DNA of 64,000 bases from Microvirga solisilvae (lineage in GTDB: Bacteria; Pseudomonadota; Alphaproteobacteria; Rhizobiales; Beijerinckiaceae), in assembly GCF_022808595.1 (NCBI RefSeq), contig NZ_JAKUCN010000002.1:310001-374000 (forward strand), written 5' to 3'. Positions 54,654 to 62,760 of the stretch are shown here, in pieces (position 1 is the first letter of the stretch; every line of letters starts with the position of its first letter). The notes beneath the pieces are model-generated. The model had not been told where the DNA came from. It worked only from the letters and a program-made list of their open reading frames with translations, and did not search any database. The position numbers and the translations under genes were made by a program.

Positions 54654-55826
54654 AGGCTGATTGCTCCACACGCCGATCTTCGCCTCGCGCGCGTGATTGG
54701 CCGCGGCCTTCAGTTCCGGCGTCGCCTCCGCCGTCGGCTGGCCGCCGCCGTTGAACAGAATGACCCGCGAAAGGTCCTGCTCGCCGACGCGGCAGCGATA
54801 GGTGTCGGTGCCGCCCGCAGGTTGGCAGGTGACCTCGCGTCCTTGAAGATAGGTGGTGAGGTCTTCCGGCTTGCCTGCGCCCGGCGCCCACTCGACGCCG
54901 AAGAGGCGCACCACTTCGCCCTCCAGCGACAGGGTCGCGGTGTCGATCACATCCGGCACGCCTTTCAGGCTGCGTCCGCCGGACGAGCGCGGCGCTGCAG
55001 CCAATGTATTCGCAGTTTGATTAGAGGCGAGAGCACCCGTCTCAGACGGGCCTTCGGTGCTCGCCTGCGTGGTGTTGTCCGGACGAAGGAGGAGGAAAGC
55101 GCCAATGCCTAGGATCACGAGAACGACCGCCACCACGCTCAGAGCAAAGCCGGGGCGACGTGAGACTGGCTTATCCTGGAGATTATCGTGCAGATTATCA
55201 AAGAAGGCCTGCGCTCGATCGGCCGAGGCCGACAACCCCTTGCGGACATCCGCGAGGGGAGCCGCGTTTAGAACACTGGATGTCTTCAATCGCTTCGACA
55301 TCCGTCTGGACCAGCTATGGAAGCGAACCTTGCCCTTGTTCCAGCGGGCGAGGGCGTGCGTTTCGCGTGATGGCTTCGCAGGATGCTCGGATTTCGGCGC
55401 GCCGGAATCGAGCGTTAACCAATCCCGCTTCAGCTCCTGCGTCGAAGGTGGTGTCTCGCGATGGTTCGTCTCGCTGGCAGTCATCTGAGGTTTCGGCGAG
55501 GTCTTGAACAGCACCGGGTGAAGGTTGCGCAGTTCGTTGATGAGATCGGCCAGGGTGAAAGGAACCTGTTTGCCCTCCCTCTCGATCACGCGCGGCTGGC
55601 CGCTCCCATCGATCACGGTGAGCTTCAGGTGGCCGTCGACGCTGGAGGGGCGTAGCGAAGACTCGATGATGAGTTCGAGGGCGCGGCGCGCATCGTCGGT
55701 CGGATTGATCCTGTCGACTTCGGCATGGATGAGAGCGCGCATGCGCTCACGCAATTGAACCGCATTCCCGACAGGGGTGTTGCCGAGGTCGTGAGATGTG
55801 TTGCGAGATGAGACGACATCACTCAT
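54651..55826 (-). CDS. Membrane protein with C-terminal SNase-like (nuclease-homologous) domain
   Basis: 391 aa. A cytoplasmic N-terminal domain (about residues 1-215) contains Arg/Lys-rich stretches. One TM helix (GFALSVVAVVLVILGIGAFLLL) follows around residue 235-257, then a Thr/Ser linker and a C-terminal staphylococcal-nuclease-like fold: VIDTATLSLEGEVVRLFGVEWAPG, DLTTYLQGREVTCQPAGGTDTYRCRVGEQDLSRVILFNG and NHAREAKIGVW. The Arg/Glu catalytic residues of true SNases are not clearly kept, so it may be a non-catalytic, periplasmic binding domain. ATG 55826 has GAGGG upstream. It overlaps the end of the preceding gene by 8 nt. Confidence 0.72.
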   Translation of the reverse strand: MSDVVSSRNTSHDLGNTPVGNAVQLRERMRALIHAEVDRINPTDDARRALELIIESSLRPSSVDGHLKLTVIDGSGQPRVIEREGKQVPFTLADLINELRNLHPVLFKTSPKPQMTASETNHRETPPSTQELKRDWLTLDSGAPKSEHPAKPSRETHALARWNKGKVRFHSWSRRMSKRLKTSSVLNAAPLADVRKGLSASADRAQAFFDNLHDNLQDKPVSRRPGFALSVVAVVLVILGIGAFLLLRPDNTTQASTEGPSETGALASNQTANTLAAAPRSSGGRSLKGVPDVIDTATLSLEGEVVRLFGVEWAPGAGKPEDLTTYLQGREVTCQPAGGTDTYRCRVGEQDLSRVILFNGGGQPTAEATPELKAAANHAREAKIGVWSNQP

Positions 55827-56550
55827 GCGATGAGCCCTCTGACGCAAGAATGCGCCTGCGGCTTTGCGTGAGCAAGGTGCTGTGCTCCGCGACGATCACA
55901 GGCTTCTGGCCGATGAATTCCACGATAAGCTGCAACGCTCCCGATCCCTCCGAAATGCGCCGACGCTTGGGATTCGTGGCGCTGTAATCGAAAACAGCAT
56001 GGATCGTGCAGATTGTTCCATCAGGATTGCATTGCGTGCCGATCGCATCCTCGCGGGGGCGGTATTCGCGTTCGGGCCAGCGCTGGATGAAACGCTGCTT
56101 CTCCTTGTAGAGACGCTCCAGGCTCACCGTGCGGCCATGATAGAGGATACGTGGGGCATAAAGCTCGGCCGTGGCGCTGAGCGCGATGTCGTTCCGCGCG
56201 GACCAACTTGCCAGGTAATCGATGGCGAAGTCCTTGGCCGAGGCGGCCCGTGACCGACGCTTCTCATCCTGCGGAGCGGATGGCCGCTCAGCTGATTTCG
56301 GCTGCGTGTCGGATGACGCGGGCGGTGATGCTGCCTGTGGAGGCTGCGCTTGTTGGGGCGGTGCAGGCGCAGGCGTGGGTGAGACCGGAGGCAGCTTGAG
56401 GGGCTGTGCTTGAGAAGGCGTCGGGGACGAGCGGCCTGTCTCGCTCGGAGGGTCAATCCACGGCCTTGCACCTTGCGCGAGAGCCATAGTGCCGCCCGCG
56501 CAAAGCGCGACAATGAATGATACCGATGTCAGCAGCCGACCAGCCTGCAT
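55819..56550 (-). CDS. Exported protein with Pro-rich linker and NTF2-like C-terminal domain
   Basis: 243 aa. Signal peptide MQAGRLLTSVSFIVALCAGGTMALA (first 25 residues). Residues 30-95 are a Pro/Ala/Gln/Ser linker, followed by a globular domain (105-225) of NTF2/SnoaL-like look: AKDFAIDYLASWSARNDIALSATAELYAPRILYHGRTVSLERLYKEKQRFIQRWPEREYRPR and VHAVFDYSATNPKRRRISEGSGALQLIVEF in essence. The function is unknown; co-translation with the downstream SNase-like membrane protein suggests a shared envelope role. Confidence 0.7.
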   Translation of the reverse strand: MQAGRLLTSVSFIVALCAGGTMALAQGARPWIDPPSETGRSSPTPSQAQPLKLPPVSPTPAPAPPQQAQPPQAASPPASSDTQPKSAERPSAPQDEKRRSRAASAKDFAIDYLASWSARNDIALSATAELYAPRILYHGRTVSLERLYKEKQRFIQRWPEREYRPREDAIGTQCNPDGTICTIHAVFDYSATNPKRRRISEGSGALQLIVEFIGQKPVIVAEHSTLLTQSRRRILASEGSSHE

Positions 56551-56649
56551 GGGATGTTCCGAACAGCTTTCTCACAATGAAAAATGCTCGGGGAAAAGCA
56601 GGCTGGAGGGCTCCAGGTTCCATCACGCGCCATATGGGCGCGGGCTTGC

Positions 56650-57039
56650 TTAGAGCTCCGCGACACTCACGGGCGCAACACCCGACAGGCCGATGGCTTG
56701 AGCGGAAGCACGGGAGAGATCAATCACGCGTCCATGGGCATAAGGACCACGATCATTGATGCGCACGACGACGGACTTGCCGGTTTTCTTGTTGACCACC
56801 CGTACCTTGGTGCCGAAGGGCAGGGTGCGATGGGCGGCGGTGAGCTCGTTGGTGTCGAAGGTTTCGCCGCTTGCGGTTTTCCGCCCCTGGAAGCCAGGGC
56901 CGTACCAGGAGGCGCGGCCGCTCTGAACGATTTTTCCGGAGGCTTCCTGCGGCTGTGCGTGTGCCATGGAGATTGGGAGAAAGGCGGCAGCCGATAGAAT
57001 AGTGGTTGCCAGTGCGAGGGTTACCTTTCGTTGATCCAC
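56650..57039 (-). CDS. rlpA: RlpA-like septal ring lytic transglycosylase (double-psi beta-barrel)
   Basis: 129 aa: signal peptide (MDQRKVTLALATTILSAAAFLPISMAHA, 28 residues) plus a DPBB domain with ASWYGPGFQGRKTASGE, AHRTLPFGTKVRVVNKKTGKSVVVRINDRGPY and HGRVIDLSRASAQAIG. RlpA cleaves naked (amidase-denuded) glycan strands in dividing cells. There is no lipobox Cys and no SPOR domain, so this is a short soluble periplasmic version. The start is GTG 57039 with AAGGGA 8 nt upstream. It lies near minCDE, but in the opposite orientation. Confidence 0.9.
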   Translation of the reverse strand: MDQRKVTLALATTILSAAAFLPISMAHAQPQEASGKIVQSGRASWYGPGFQGRKTASGETFDTNELTAAHRTLPFGTKVRVVNKKTGKSVVVRINDRGPYAHGRVIDLSRASAQAIGLSGVAPVSVAEL

Positions 57040-57347
57040 AATGCATTCCCTTGTTGTTGTAGAAGGGCGTGCAAAATGGAGGCTAATGAGGCAAGAATAA
57101 GACCTTCAGTCAGACTGATAGATTATCGCTAATATTGCATTTACTGAATATTTGTTCAGTTTAATGACAGGATAATGTAGCGATGGTCTCATTGTAGCCT
57201 GAGCGATGCAGCGCAGTCTTCTCGTGATTGGCGGATGTCCAGCACTTCGCTTGGATGATCCATTCAGCAAAAGCATGGTTCGGGTGCGGTCTTTGCACTT
57301 CTCATTTCCCGCAAAACGAACTTTTAGTGGCTTCCATAATTGCCTCC
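57040..57347. other. Intergenic region between rlpA and the DMT transporter, possible sRNA
   Basis: About 310 bp with no credible ORF, low GC on the left (57100-57180). It ends in the strong terminator listed at 57348. A plus-strand transcript starting within it would be a 150-250-nt noncoding RNA, because the next gene starts after the terminator. The start site cannot be placed. Confidence 0.3.
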
Positions 57348-57381
57348 AGGCCCGCAGCGCCCGCATGCGGGCCTCTTTTTT
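57348..57381 (+). terminator. Orphan Rho-independent terminator upstream of the DMT transporter
   Basis: Stem AGGCCCGCA / TGCGGGCCT (57348-57356, 57366-57374), 9-nt loop GCGCCCGCA, followed by CTTTTTTG. No gene precedes it on the plus strand within 2.7 kb (minE is the last, with its own terminator), and the DMT ATG is only 10 nt downstream. Confidence 0.8.
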
Positions 57382-57390
57382 GAGTCATTC

Positions 57391-58341
57391 ATGACCCCCG
57401 TTACCAGAACAGCTGATGAAGAGGCGTTACCCCAGGCAACTGGGCAAGCTCCTCACGCTCATGCCGCTCCCTCGCAGGTGACGGGCATTCTTCTTCTCAT
57501 CGCGTCCACGGTCGTCTTTTCCGTCTGCGACATCATTACGAAGCATCTCGCGGCCACGCTGCCGGCGTCTGAAATCGCCTGGATCCGCTACGCTACGTTT
57601 TCCTGCCTCGTCGTTCCCGTGGTCCTGCTCGTTGGCGGCAAGGGCCTGCTCCGCGCCAAGCGTCCAGGACTCCAGGTGTTGAGAAGCCTTGGCATGATCG
57701 GCTCGACCATCTTCTTCACGATGGGGCTTCGCTATCTGCCCGTGGCAGAATCCACGGCGATCTATTTCATCTCGCCGATTCTCATCATGGCCCTGTCGAT
57801 TCTTTTCCTGGGTGAATCGGTGGGCTGGCGGCGCTGGGTTGCTGCCCTCGTCGGGCTGACCGGCGTGCTCGTGGTCATTCGCCCCGGCACGGAGGCCTTC
57901 CAGGCAACGGCCCTGTTTCCGCTGCTCGGTGCCACAAGCTGGGCCGCGGGCGCGGTGGTGACGCGCAAGATGAGTGGCAGCGATCATCCGCTCACGACGC
58001 TCGCCTATTCGGCCGTCGTCGGCTGCCTGATCTTGAGCGTGACAATTCCCTTCACCTGGGTGACGCCATCCTTGAGCGAGATTGGCTTCGCGTTGCTGAT
58101 GGGCCTGTTCTTCGCCATCGGACAATGGTTCGTAGTGCTGGCCTATCGCCACGGCAATGCGTCGGTGATCGCGCCGTTTTCCTATGTGCAGCTGCTCTGG
58201 GCAGGGGCGCTCGGTTATTGGGTCTTCGGCGCGGTACCCGATGGCTGGACCATCGTGGGCGCCTGCATCATCGCGGCGAGCGGCCTCTACACGGCCTATC
58301 GGGAGCGTGTGCGCATGCAGCAGAAAAAGGCGGGTGCCTGA
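57391..58341 (+). CDS. DMT superfamily permease (EamA family)
   Basis: Integral membrane protein of 316 aa with about 10 helices in two EamA halves, starting after a hydrophilic N-terminus: LLLIASTVVFSVCDIITKHLAATLPASEIAWIRY and, in the second half, TWAA-type LGATSWAAGAVVTRKMSG. EamA proteins export metabolites such as amino acids or are carboxylate/S-adenosylmethionine carriers; specificity is unknown here. ATG 57391 lies 10 nt after the T-tract of a terminator hairpin, so the ribosome site is weak and the gene may be expressed by readthrough or attenuated. Confidence 0.88.
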   Translation: MTPVTRTADEEALPQATGQAPHAHAAPSQVTGILLLIASTVVFSVCDIITKHLAATLPASEIAWIRYATFSCLVVPVVLLVGGKGLLRAKRPGLQVLRSLGMIGSTIFFTMGLRYLPVAESTAIYFISPILIMALSILFLGESVGWRRWVAALVGLTGVLVVIRPGTEAFQATALFPLLGATSWAAGAVVTRKMSGSDHPLTTLAYSAVVGCLILSVTIPFTWVTPSLSEIGFALLMGLFFAIGQWFVVLAYRHGNASVIAPFSYVQLLWAGALGYWVFGAVPDGWTIVGACIIAASGLYTAYRERVRMQQKKAGA

Positions 58342-58346
58342 AAGGG

Positions 58347-58634
58347 TCAGGCTCCCGCTGAATGCACGACGCGCAGGCGCGGTCGCGCGGCGCGGCTGTA
58401 GAAAGTGAGGGTGATGGAATCCTCGGCCTCTTCGCCTTCCACGAGGCGATAGCCGAACTGGTCAGCGACAGCACGGACCTGTCCGACATTGGCCTTCGAG
58501 ATGCGGCGGCTGAATTCCGAGATGTCCTGGCTCATGAGCGCCGCCAGCATGCCGACCTCGACGCCCTGGTCGAAATCTGCGCTGCGCGCCGGAAAGCGAA
58601 GCCGCAACCCCTCGGCAAGGTGGATGTGATGCAT
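58347..58634 (-). CDS. Conserved small protein, unknown function
   Basis: 95 aa (MHHIHLAEGLRLRFPARSADFDQGVEVGML...), with GGGA upstream of ATG 58634. The middle SQDISEFSRRISKANVGQVRAVADQFGYRLVEG looks like a helical dimerisation or nucleic-acid-binding segment, and the C-terminus is basic (SRAARPRLRVVHSAG). No family recognised. It is convergent with the DMT gene, 5 nt from its stop, and has no same-strand neighbour in the next 2 kb. Confidence 0.6.
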   Translation of the reverse strand: MHHIHLAEGLRLRFPARSADFDQGVEVGMLAALMSQDISEFSRRISKANVGQVRAVADQFGYRLVEGEEAEDSITLTFYSRAARPRLRVVHSAGA

Positions 58635-58825
58635 GTGATCCCGTTCACTTCACAACGTGTCGAAGGGGGTTATGGCCCACAAGATCCTACCGCTTGTTTA
58701 AAGCCGCCCCGGATCGGGCCACCTGTGGAAAGGGCGGACAAGGTCCCTTCGGATCCGAAAGCCGCTTTGCGCATTTATTCTTCCGCAGGCTTTGCCGTTG
58801 GTTGCGGGCTAGGGAGGGTTCCAGC

Positions 58826-59140
58826 ATGAAGCTTCAGATGATGGGGATTGCGCTTGTCGCGACTGGCCTTCTGGCTCAGGGAGCTCTAGCCGCCGACATG
58901 GCCCGGGTGACTGTGACCCGGACCGCCCGTATCACGCCTGTCGTGCCTGAGCGGGCCATCGCCCGCCTGGCGGATCAGGATCTCGGCTATTCCGTCCTGC
59001 ACGCGCCCATCGGCGCCGCGCCGGTGCGGGGCTACCGGGTGCATGTCACCTGCACGATCACGGAAACCTTCCGACAAACCTATTGTCCGACCCAGGCCTA
59101 TATTGCCATCTGCCCGAGCGCGACGATCATCTGCCGCTAA
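58826..59140 (+). CDS. Small exported protein, unknown function
   Basis: 104 aa with a clear signal peptide (MKLQMMGIALVATGLLAQGALA, cleavage near residue 22). The mature part has four Cys in its last 40 residues (VTCTITETFRQTYCPTQAYIAICPSATIICR) that probably form two disulfides. ATG 58826 is fixed by GGGAGGG 8 nt upstream; the frame extends upstream without support. The 300-bp gap that follows contains the cspA leader. Function unknown. Confidence 0.7.
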   Translation: MKLQMMGIALVATGLLAQGALAADMARVTVTRTARITPVVPERAIARLADQDLGYSVLHAPIGAAPVRGYRVHVTCTITETFRQTYCPTQAYIAICPSATIICR

Positions 59141-59465
59141 GATTACGGTTAAATTGCACCGTAAATGCATGCTGTAGAAGGGATTATCGTAAGTTCAGGA
59201 AAAGTCGTCTCAGTGAAATAGCATGCCTTTCCCGCTTTGGTGGGCGAAGAAATATTCATTAAATTCGCCGAACGCCTTGTATTTGCCTCATCAGGGCACT
59301 AGGTCATTCTTATCGACATTTGGCCGGACAATCGGGCCGTTACGCCTTGGCATGCCAGGCGCACGTTCAGACAGCCTTCCCAAACATCGACGAACCCGAG
59401 CAAGGGCGCGCTGTCGCTCGCCTCACGCTCACGTGCACTGACGCATACAAACCAAGGATACTCCC
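59141..59465 (+). other. Leader region of cspA
   Basis: About 325 bp with no credible ORF. Cold-shock genes often have long structured 5' leaders that act as RNA thermosensors, and this AT-richer stretch is a plausible one. I cannot mark a promoter or a defined stem with confidence. Confidence 0.4.
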
Positions 59466-59675
59466 ATGATTTCGGGTACCGTTAAGTTCTACAACGACCA
59501 GAAGGGCTTCGGCTTCATTCAGCCTGACAACGGCGACAAGGACGTCTTCGTCCACGCCACGGCTCTCGAGCGCGCCGGCATCCGCGGCCTCCGCGAAGGC
59601 CAGAAGGTCACCTTCGACACGGCTGAAGACCGCCGCTCCGGCAAGGTTGCCGTGAACAACATCCAGACGGCCTAA
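59466..59675 (+). CDS. cspA: Cold-shock protein (CspA family)
   Basis: 69-aa single cold-shock domain protein. RNP1 KGFGFIQ and RNP2 DVFVHATAL bind single-stranded RNA/DNA as an RNA chaperone. The start is ATG 59466, after GGATACTCCC. It is followed by a terminator and then by infA, a cspA-infA order that recurs in Rhizobiales, suggesting regulated translation at low temperature. Confidence 0.96.
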   Translation: MISGTVKFYNDQKGFGFIQPDNGDKDVFVHATALERAGIRGLREGQKVTFDTAEDRRSGKVAVNNIQTA

Positions 59676-59719
59676 AAACCTGTCTCTATCAGGCGGCGCA
59701 GCTCCCTGCGCCGCTTGGC

Positions 59720-59750
59720 AAAGCCGCCCTTCGGGAGCGGCTTTTTTGTT
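59720..59750 (+). terminator. Rho-independent terminator between cspA and infA
   Basis: AAGCCGCCC-TTCG-GGAGCGGCTT (59721-59743) with a UUCG tetraloop and one bulge, followed by TTTTTGTTTT. It would end most cspA transcripts; infA is then reached by readthrough or its own promoter. Confidence 0.82.
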
Positions 59751-59770
59751 TTCAGCAAAGGATTTTCTCA

Positions 59771-60049
59771 ATGGCCAAGGAAGAACTGATCACATTCGAA
59801 GGCGAAGTCGTAGAGATCCTGCCGGACGCCCGTTATCGGGTGAAGCTGGAGAGCGGGCACGAAATCGTCGCCTATACGGCCGGTAAGATGAAGAAGAACC
59901 GCATCAAGACGCTCGCGGGCGACCGCGTGACCGTCGAGATGTCCCCTTATGATCTCGACAAGGGCCGGCTCATCTTCCGTCACAAGGACAGCGGCTCGGG
60001 TGCTCCCCGCCCGGCAGGCGCACGCCGTCCGCAGTTTCGCCGCCGATAA
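59771..60049 (+). CDS. infA: Translation initiation factor IF-1, C-terminally extended paralogue
   Basis: 92 aa. The first 70 residues are the S1/OB-fold of IF-1: [70 protein letters not shown]. Canonical IF-1 has 72 residues; this adds a basic tail of about 20 ([22 protein letters not shown]). IF-1 binds the ribosomal A site with IF-2/IF-3. Alphaproteobacteria often carry such an extra cspA-linked copy beside a housekeeping infA, so it is probably a condition-specific form. Terminator and 20-nt spacing precede it. Confidence 0.93.
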   Translation: MAKEELITFEGEVVEILPDARYRVKLESGHEIVAYTAGKMKKNRIKTLAGDRVTVEMSPYDLDKGRLIFRHKDSGSGAPRPAGARRPQFRRR

Positions 60050-60091
60050 ACGCCGCGGGGGCTGAGAGCCTCAGTCCGCGAAAGGTTCGCA

Positions 60092-60355
60092 ATGCCAGAC
60101 AAAACTTGGACTTTCGAAGCCGGCGATTTGGTGCCGGAATGGCTGATGCGCCAGACCAACTGCGTTCTGCGCTTCGGTCGTGACGCTATCGTCGTCGAGA
60201 GCAACAGCGAGTTTCAGATCTATCCGGCCAGCGCCATGAAGGCCGAGGACACCATGGTTCTGGCGGAGATCATCGATCAGGGCATGGATGCCGAAGTCGA
60301 GCATACCCTGCCGATCAAGGCACACACGCTGCCCCGCTCGACATCTCTCAACTGA
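60092..60355 (+). CDS. Small protein of the cspA-infA block, unknown function
   Basis: 87 aa (MPDKTWTFEAGDLVPEWLMRQTNCVLRFGRDAIVVES...), preceded by AAAGG 6 nt before the ATG. It is compact, slightly acidic, with one Cys and a beta-rich middle (CVLRFGRDAIVVESNSEFQIYPA). It starts 43 nt after the infA stop in the same direction. No family recognised. Confidence 0.65.
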   Translation: MPDKTWTFEAGDLVPEWLMRQTNCVLRFGRDAIVVESNSEFQIYPASAMKAEDTMVLAEIIDQGMDAEVEHTLPIKAHTLPRSTSLN

Positions 60356-60375
60356 TCACGCCACAGGAAGCTTTC

Positions 60376-60597
60376 ATGAGCCACAAATTTTCGCTGGGCC
60401 AACTGGTCCATTCTTCCGGATCTCGCTTCGCCGACCGGACGGACGGCGTTTACGAGATCGTCCGCCTCATGCCGGAAGCGACCAATGGCGAGTTCGGCTA
60501 CAGGATCCGGCATACCACGATGGGCACACAGCGTGCCGTCGGCGAATCCGAGATCCGGGCCGTTGCCGCGAAGCCGGAACGGCTTTCAGCTCACTAG
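60376..60597 (+). CDS. Small conserved protein, unknown function
   Basis: 73 aa. It resembles short proteins common in Methylobacterium/Rhizobiales with the pattern KFSLGQLVHSSGSRFADRTDGVYEIVRLMPEATNGEFGYRIRHT. The repeated Val/Tyr-rich strands suggest a small SH3-like beta-barrel (inference). It begins 21 nt after the previous small gene and precedes the RsmC-like gene by 73 nt. Confidence 0.65.
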   Translation: MSHKFSLGQLVHSSGSRFADRTDGVYEIVRLMPEATNGEFGYRIRHTTMGTQRAVGESEIRAVAAKPERLSAH

Positions 60598-60669
60598 TCC
60601 TAGACGAAGAGCAGGGCTTTCAGGTTTACGTTCCAGGCCTCGGCATAATAAGAACACGACTTGTTCAGT

Positions 60670-61596
60670 ATGGATCGAGCAGCCTTGCCAGACATCATAT
60701 CGACCGGAATCTATGGAACGCCTCCGACGGAACTGGCAGAGCAGCCTTCCGGCAGCACCCAGTTCTCGCCCCTCATCCCCGGCTCTGGAAAGCTCGAGGA
60801 TTTGGCGGAAGGCTCCCTGACTGAGATGGTGCTGCTGGCGCCACCCGGCACGGTCGAGCGCCGCTACGCGACCGCCCTGGCCCTGAAGGCGCTCGCACCC
60901 GAAGGCGTGCTCACGGCTCTCGCCCCCAAGGACAAGGGCGGCTCGCGATTGGCCAAGGAGCTGAAGAGTTTCGGATGCGCCGTCGACGAGACTTCCAAGC
61001 GCCATTACCGGATCTGCATCTGCAGGCAGCCCGTACAGCTTGCAAGTATTGAAGAGGCTTTGAGCGAGGGCGCGCCGCGTTTCGACGAGGCAATCGGATT
61101 CTGGACACAGCCCGGTGTGTTCAGTTGGAACCGTCTCGATCCCGGCAGCGCGCTGCTGGAGCAGCACCTGCCTGCGCTCAGCGGCAAGGGAGCGGATTTC
61201 GGCTGCGGTATCGGCATCCTGTCGGGCACGATCCTCAAATCTTCTAAGGTCACGCATCTCACCCTTATCGACATCGATCGCCGTGCGACCGAGATGACCG
61301 CACGCAACGTCGAGGATGCGCGCGTGGAAATCCGCTGGGCGGATGTGCGCAACCTGCGCCTTGCCGGTCTTGATTTCGTGGTAATGAATCCGCCGTTCCA
61401 CGATGGTGGCGCGGAAGATCAGAGCCTCGGCCAGAGCTTCATCCGCAAGGCAGCGGAATCCCTGCGTCCGGGCGGCGTGCTCTGGCTCGTCGCCAATCGG
61501 CACCTACCTTACGAGGGCGTTCTGAAGCCGCTCTTCAAACGCGTGACGCTTCACGCGGAAGCATCCGGCTACAAGATTTATGAGGCGCAAAAATGA
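60670..61596 (+). CDS. rsmC: RsmC-like SAM-dependent RNA (guanine-N2) methyltransferase
   Basis: 308 aa. Two-domain layout like RsmC/RlmG: a degenerate N-terminal Rossmann domain (about 1-140), then a catalytic domain with SAM motif I DFGCGIGILSG (residues 177-187), Asp in LTLIDIDRRATEM and the catalytic NPPFHDG motif (about 237-243). RsmC methylates 16S rRNA G1207. ATG 60670 is preferred to a TTG 9 nt upstream. The stop overlaps the rsuA-like start (ATGA), so the two rRNA-modification enzymes are translationally coupled. Confidence 0.88.
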   Translation: MDRAALPDIISTGIYGTPPTELAEQPSGSTQFSPLIPGSGKLEDLAEGSLTEMVLLAPPGTVERRYATALALKALAPEGVLTALAPKDKGGSRLAKELKSFGCAVDETSKRHYRICICRQPVQLASIEEALSEGAPRFDEAIGFWTQPGVFSWNRLDPGSALLEQHLPALSGKGADFGCGIGILSGTILKSSKVTHLTLIDIDRRATEMTARNVEDARVEIRWADVRNLRLAGLDFVVMNPPFHDGGAEDQSLGQSFIRKAAESLRPGGVLWLVANRHLPYEGVLKPLFKRVTLHAEASGYKIYEAQK

Positions 61597-62342
61597 GCAA
61601 GGTGCCAACGCTTCGCCTCGACCGATTGCTCGCCAATATGGGCTACGGCTCACGCCGCGAAGTGCAGCAGCTTGTCTATGCCGGCCTCGTCACGCTCGAT
61701 GGTGAAGTGATCGAAGACGAGGATCAGCGTATCGTCATCACACGTGATCTTTCGGAGCGCATGATCGTGCGCGGCAAGCCGCTCGATCCGCCGCCGGGCC
61801 TCGCGCTGATGCTGCACAAACCCTTGGGAGTCACATGCTCGCACAAGGAGGCGGGACCTCTCGTCTATAGCCTTCTGCCCGAACGCTGGCGCCGCCGCGA
61901 TCCGGCGATCTCCACCATTGGGCGTCTCGACAAGGAAACGTCGGGTCTGCTGCTCATGACCGATGACGGCAACCTGCTGCATCGGATCATCTCGCCTCGC
62001 GCCAACATCTCGAAGCGCTACCGCGTGACTCTCGATCGGCCCTTGCGCGGTGACGAGGCGGAGATCTTTGCTGCCGGCACCCTGATGCTCGAAGGCGAGG
62101 ACAAGCCGCTTCTGCCGGCCGCTATGGAAAAGATCTCGGAGACAAGCGCCACGCTTACATTGACCGAGGGACGCTACCATCAGGTCCGCCGCATGTTCGC
62201 GGCCGTAGGCAACCACGTGACAGCCCTTCACCGCGACAGGATGGGCGATCTTGTTCTGCCGGAGGATTTGAAGGCTGGAGAGTACAGGCTCCTCACCGAA
62301 GCCGATCTGGCCTTGATTCTGCCGCCTGCGAAAAGCGTTTGA
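61593..62342 (+). CDS. rsuA: 16S rRNA pseudouridine synthase RsuA family
   Basis: 249 aa. An N-terminal S4 RNA-binding domain (LRLDRLLANMGYGSRREVQQLVYAGLVTLDGEV) precedes the RsuA/RluB catalytic domain, with catalytic Asp in STIGRLDKETSGLLLMT and the family segments HKPLGVTCS and GRYHQVRRMFAAVG. RsuA makes pseudouridine 516 in 16S rRNA; an RluB/RluE-type specificity for 23S rRNA is a possible alternative. Coupled to the RsmC-like gene by a 4-nt overlap. Confidence 0.92.
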   Translation: MSKVPTLRLDRLLANMGYGSRREVQQLVYAGLVTLDGEVIEDEDQRIVITRDLSERMIVRGKPLDPPPGLALMLHKPLGVTCSHKEAGPLVYSLLPERWRRRDPAISTIGRLDKETSGLLLMTDDGNLLHRIISPRANISKRYRVTLDRPLRGDEAEIFAAGTLMLEGEDKPLLPAAMEKISETSATLTLTEGRYHQVRRMFAAVGNHVTALHRDRMGDLVLPEDLKAGEYRLLTEADLALILPPAKSV

Positions 62343-62448
62343 ATTTGCTGCTCAGGTTGCTCCTGCAACCTCGATCAGGTACTCAAGATCGGGCCGGGCG
62401 CTATCGGAATTCGCAGCCCGGCTGGGTAGAGCCTTGATCCGTTCGCGC

Positions 62449-62760
62449 ATGTCCCGTGTGATCCTGCAAACTTTGTTGGGACTTCTGTTCCTGGCATGGT
62501 TGCCCGCATGCGCGAATGCATCTCCCGAGAGTCCGTTCCTCCTCCAGCTTGAGGAAACGCTTTCGCTGTCGGATCTCTCCGATGGAGGAGAACCGGATTG
62601 GGGCGAGGAAGGCGACTTCGATGCTCTCATTCCGCCGCGCGACGTCTGCTGCTCGCGGATCGGCGAGATCGGTGGAAGCGTTCGTCCAAGCGCGGCCGAT
62701 ACGCTTAGCCTCGCCACCTTCATGTCGCGCCGGCATGCTACAGGGCCTCCTGCCATCTGA
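62449..62760 (+). CDS. Putative small exported protein
   Basis: 103 aa from ATG 62449. It has a convincing signal sequence (MSRVILQTLLGLLFLAWLPACANA), followed by an acidic, Leu/Ser-rich part (SLSDLSDGGEPDWGEEGDFDALIPPRDVCCSRIG) with a CC pair. An antisense frame of similar length exists on the minus strand, so this call rests on the signal peptide and coding bias and is only moderately sure. No family recognised. Confidence 0.45.
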   Translation: MSRVILQTLLGLLFLAWLPACANASPESPFLLQLEETLSLSDLSDGGEPDWGEEGDFDALIPPRDVCCSRIGEIGGSVRPSAADTLSLATFMSRRHATGPPAI

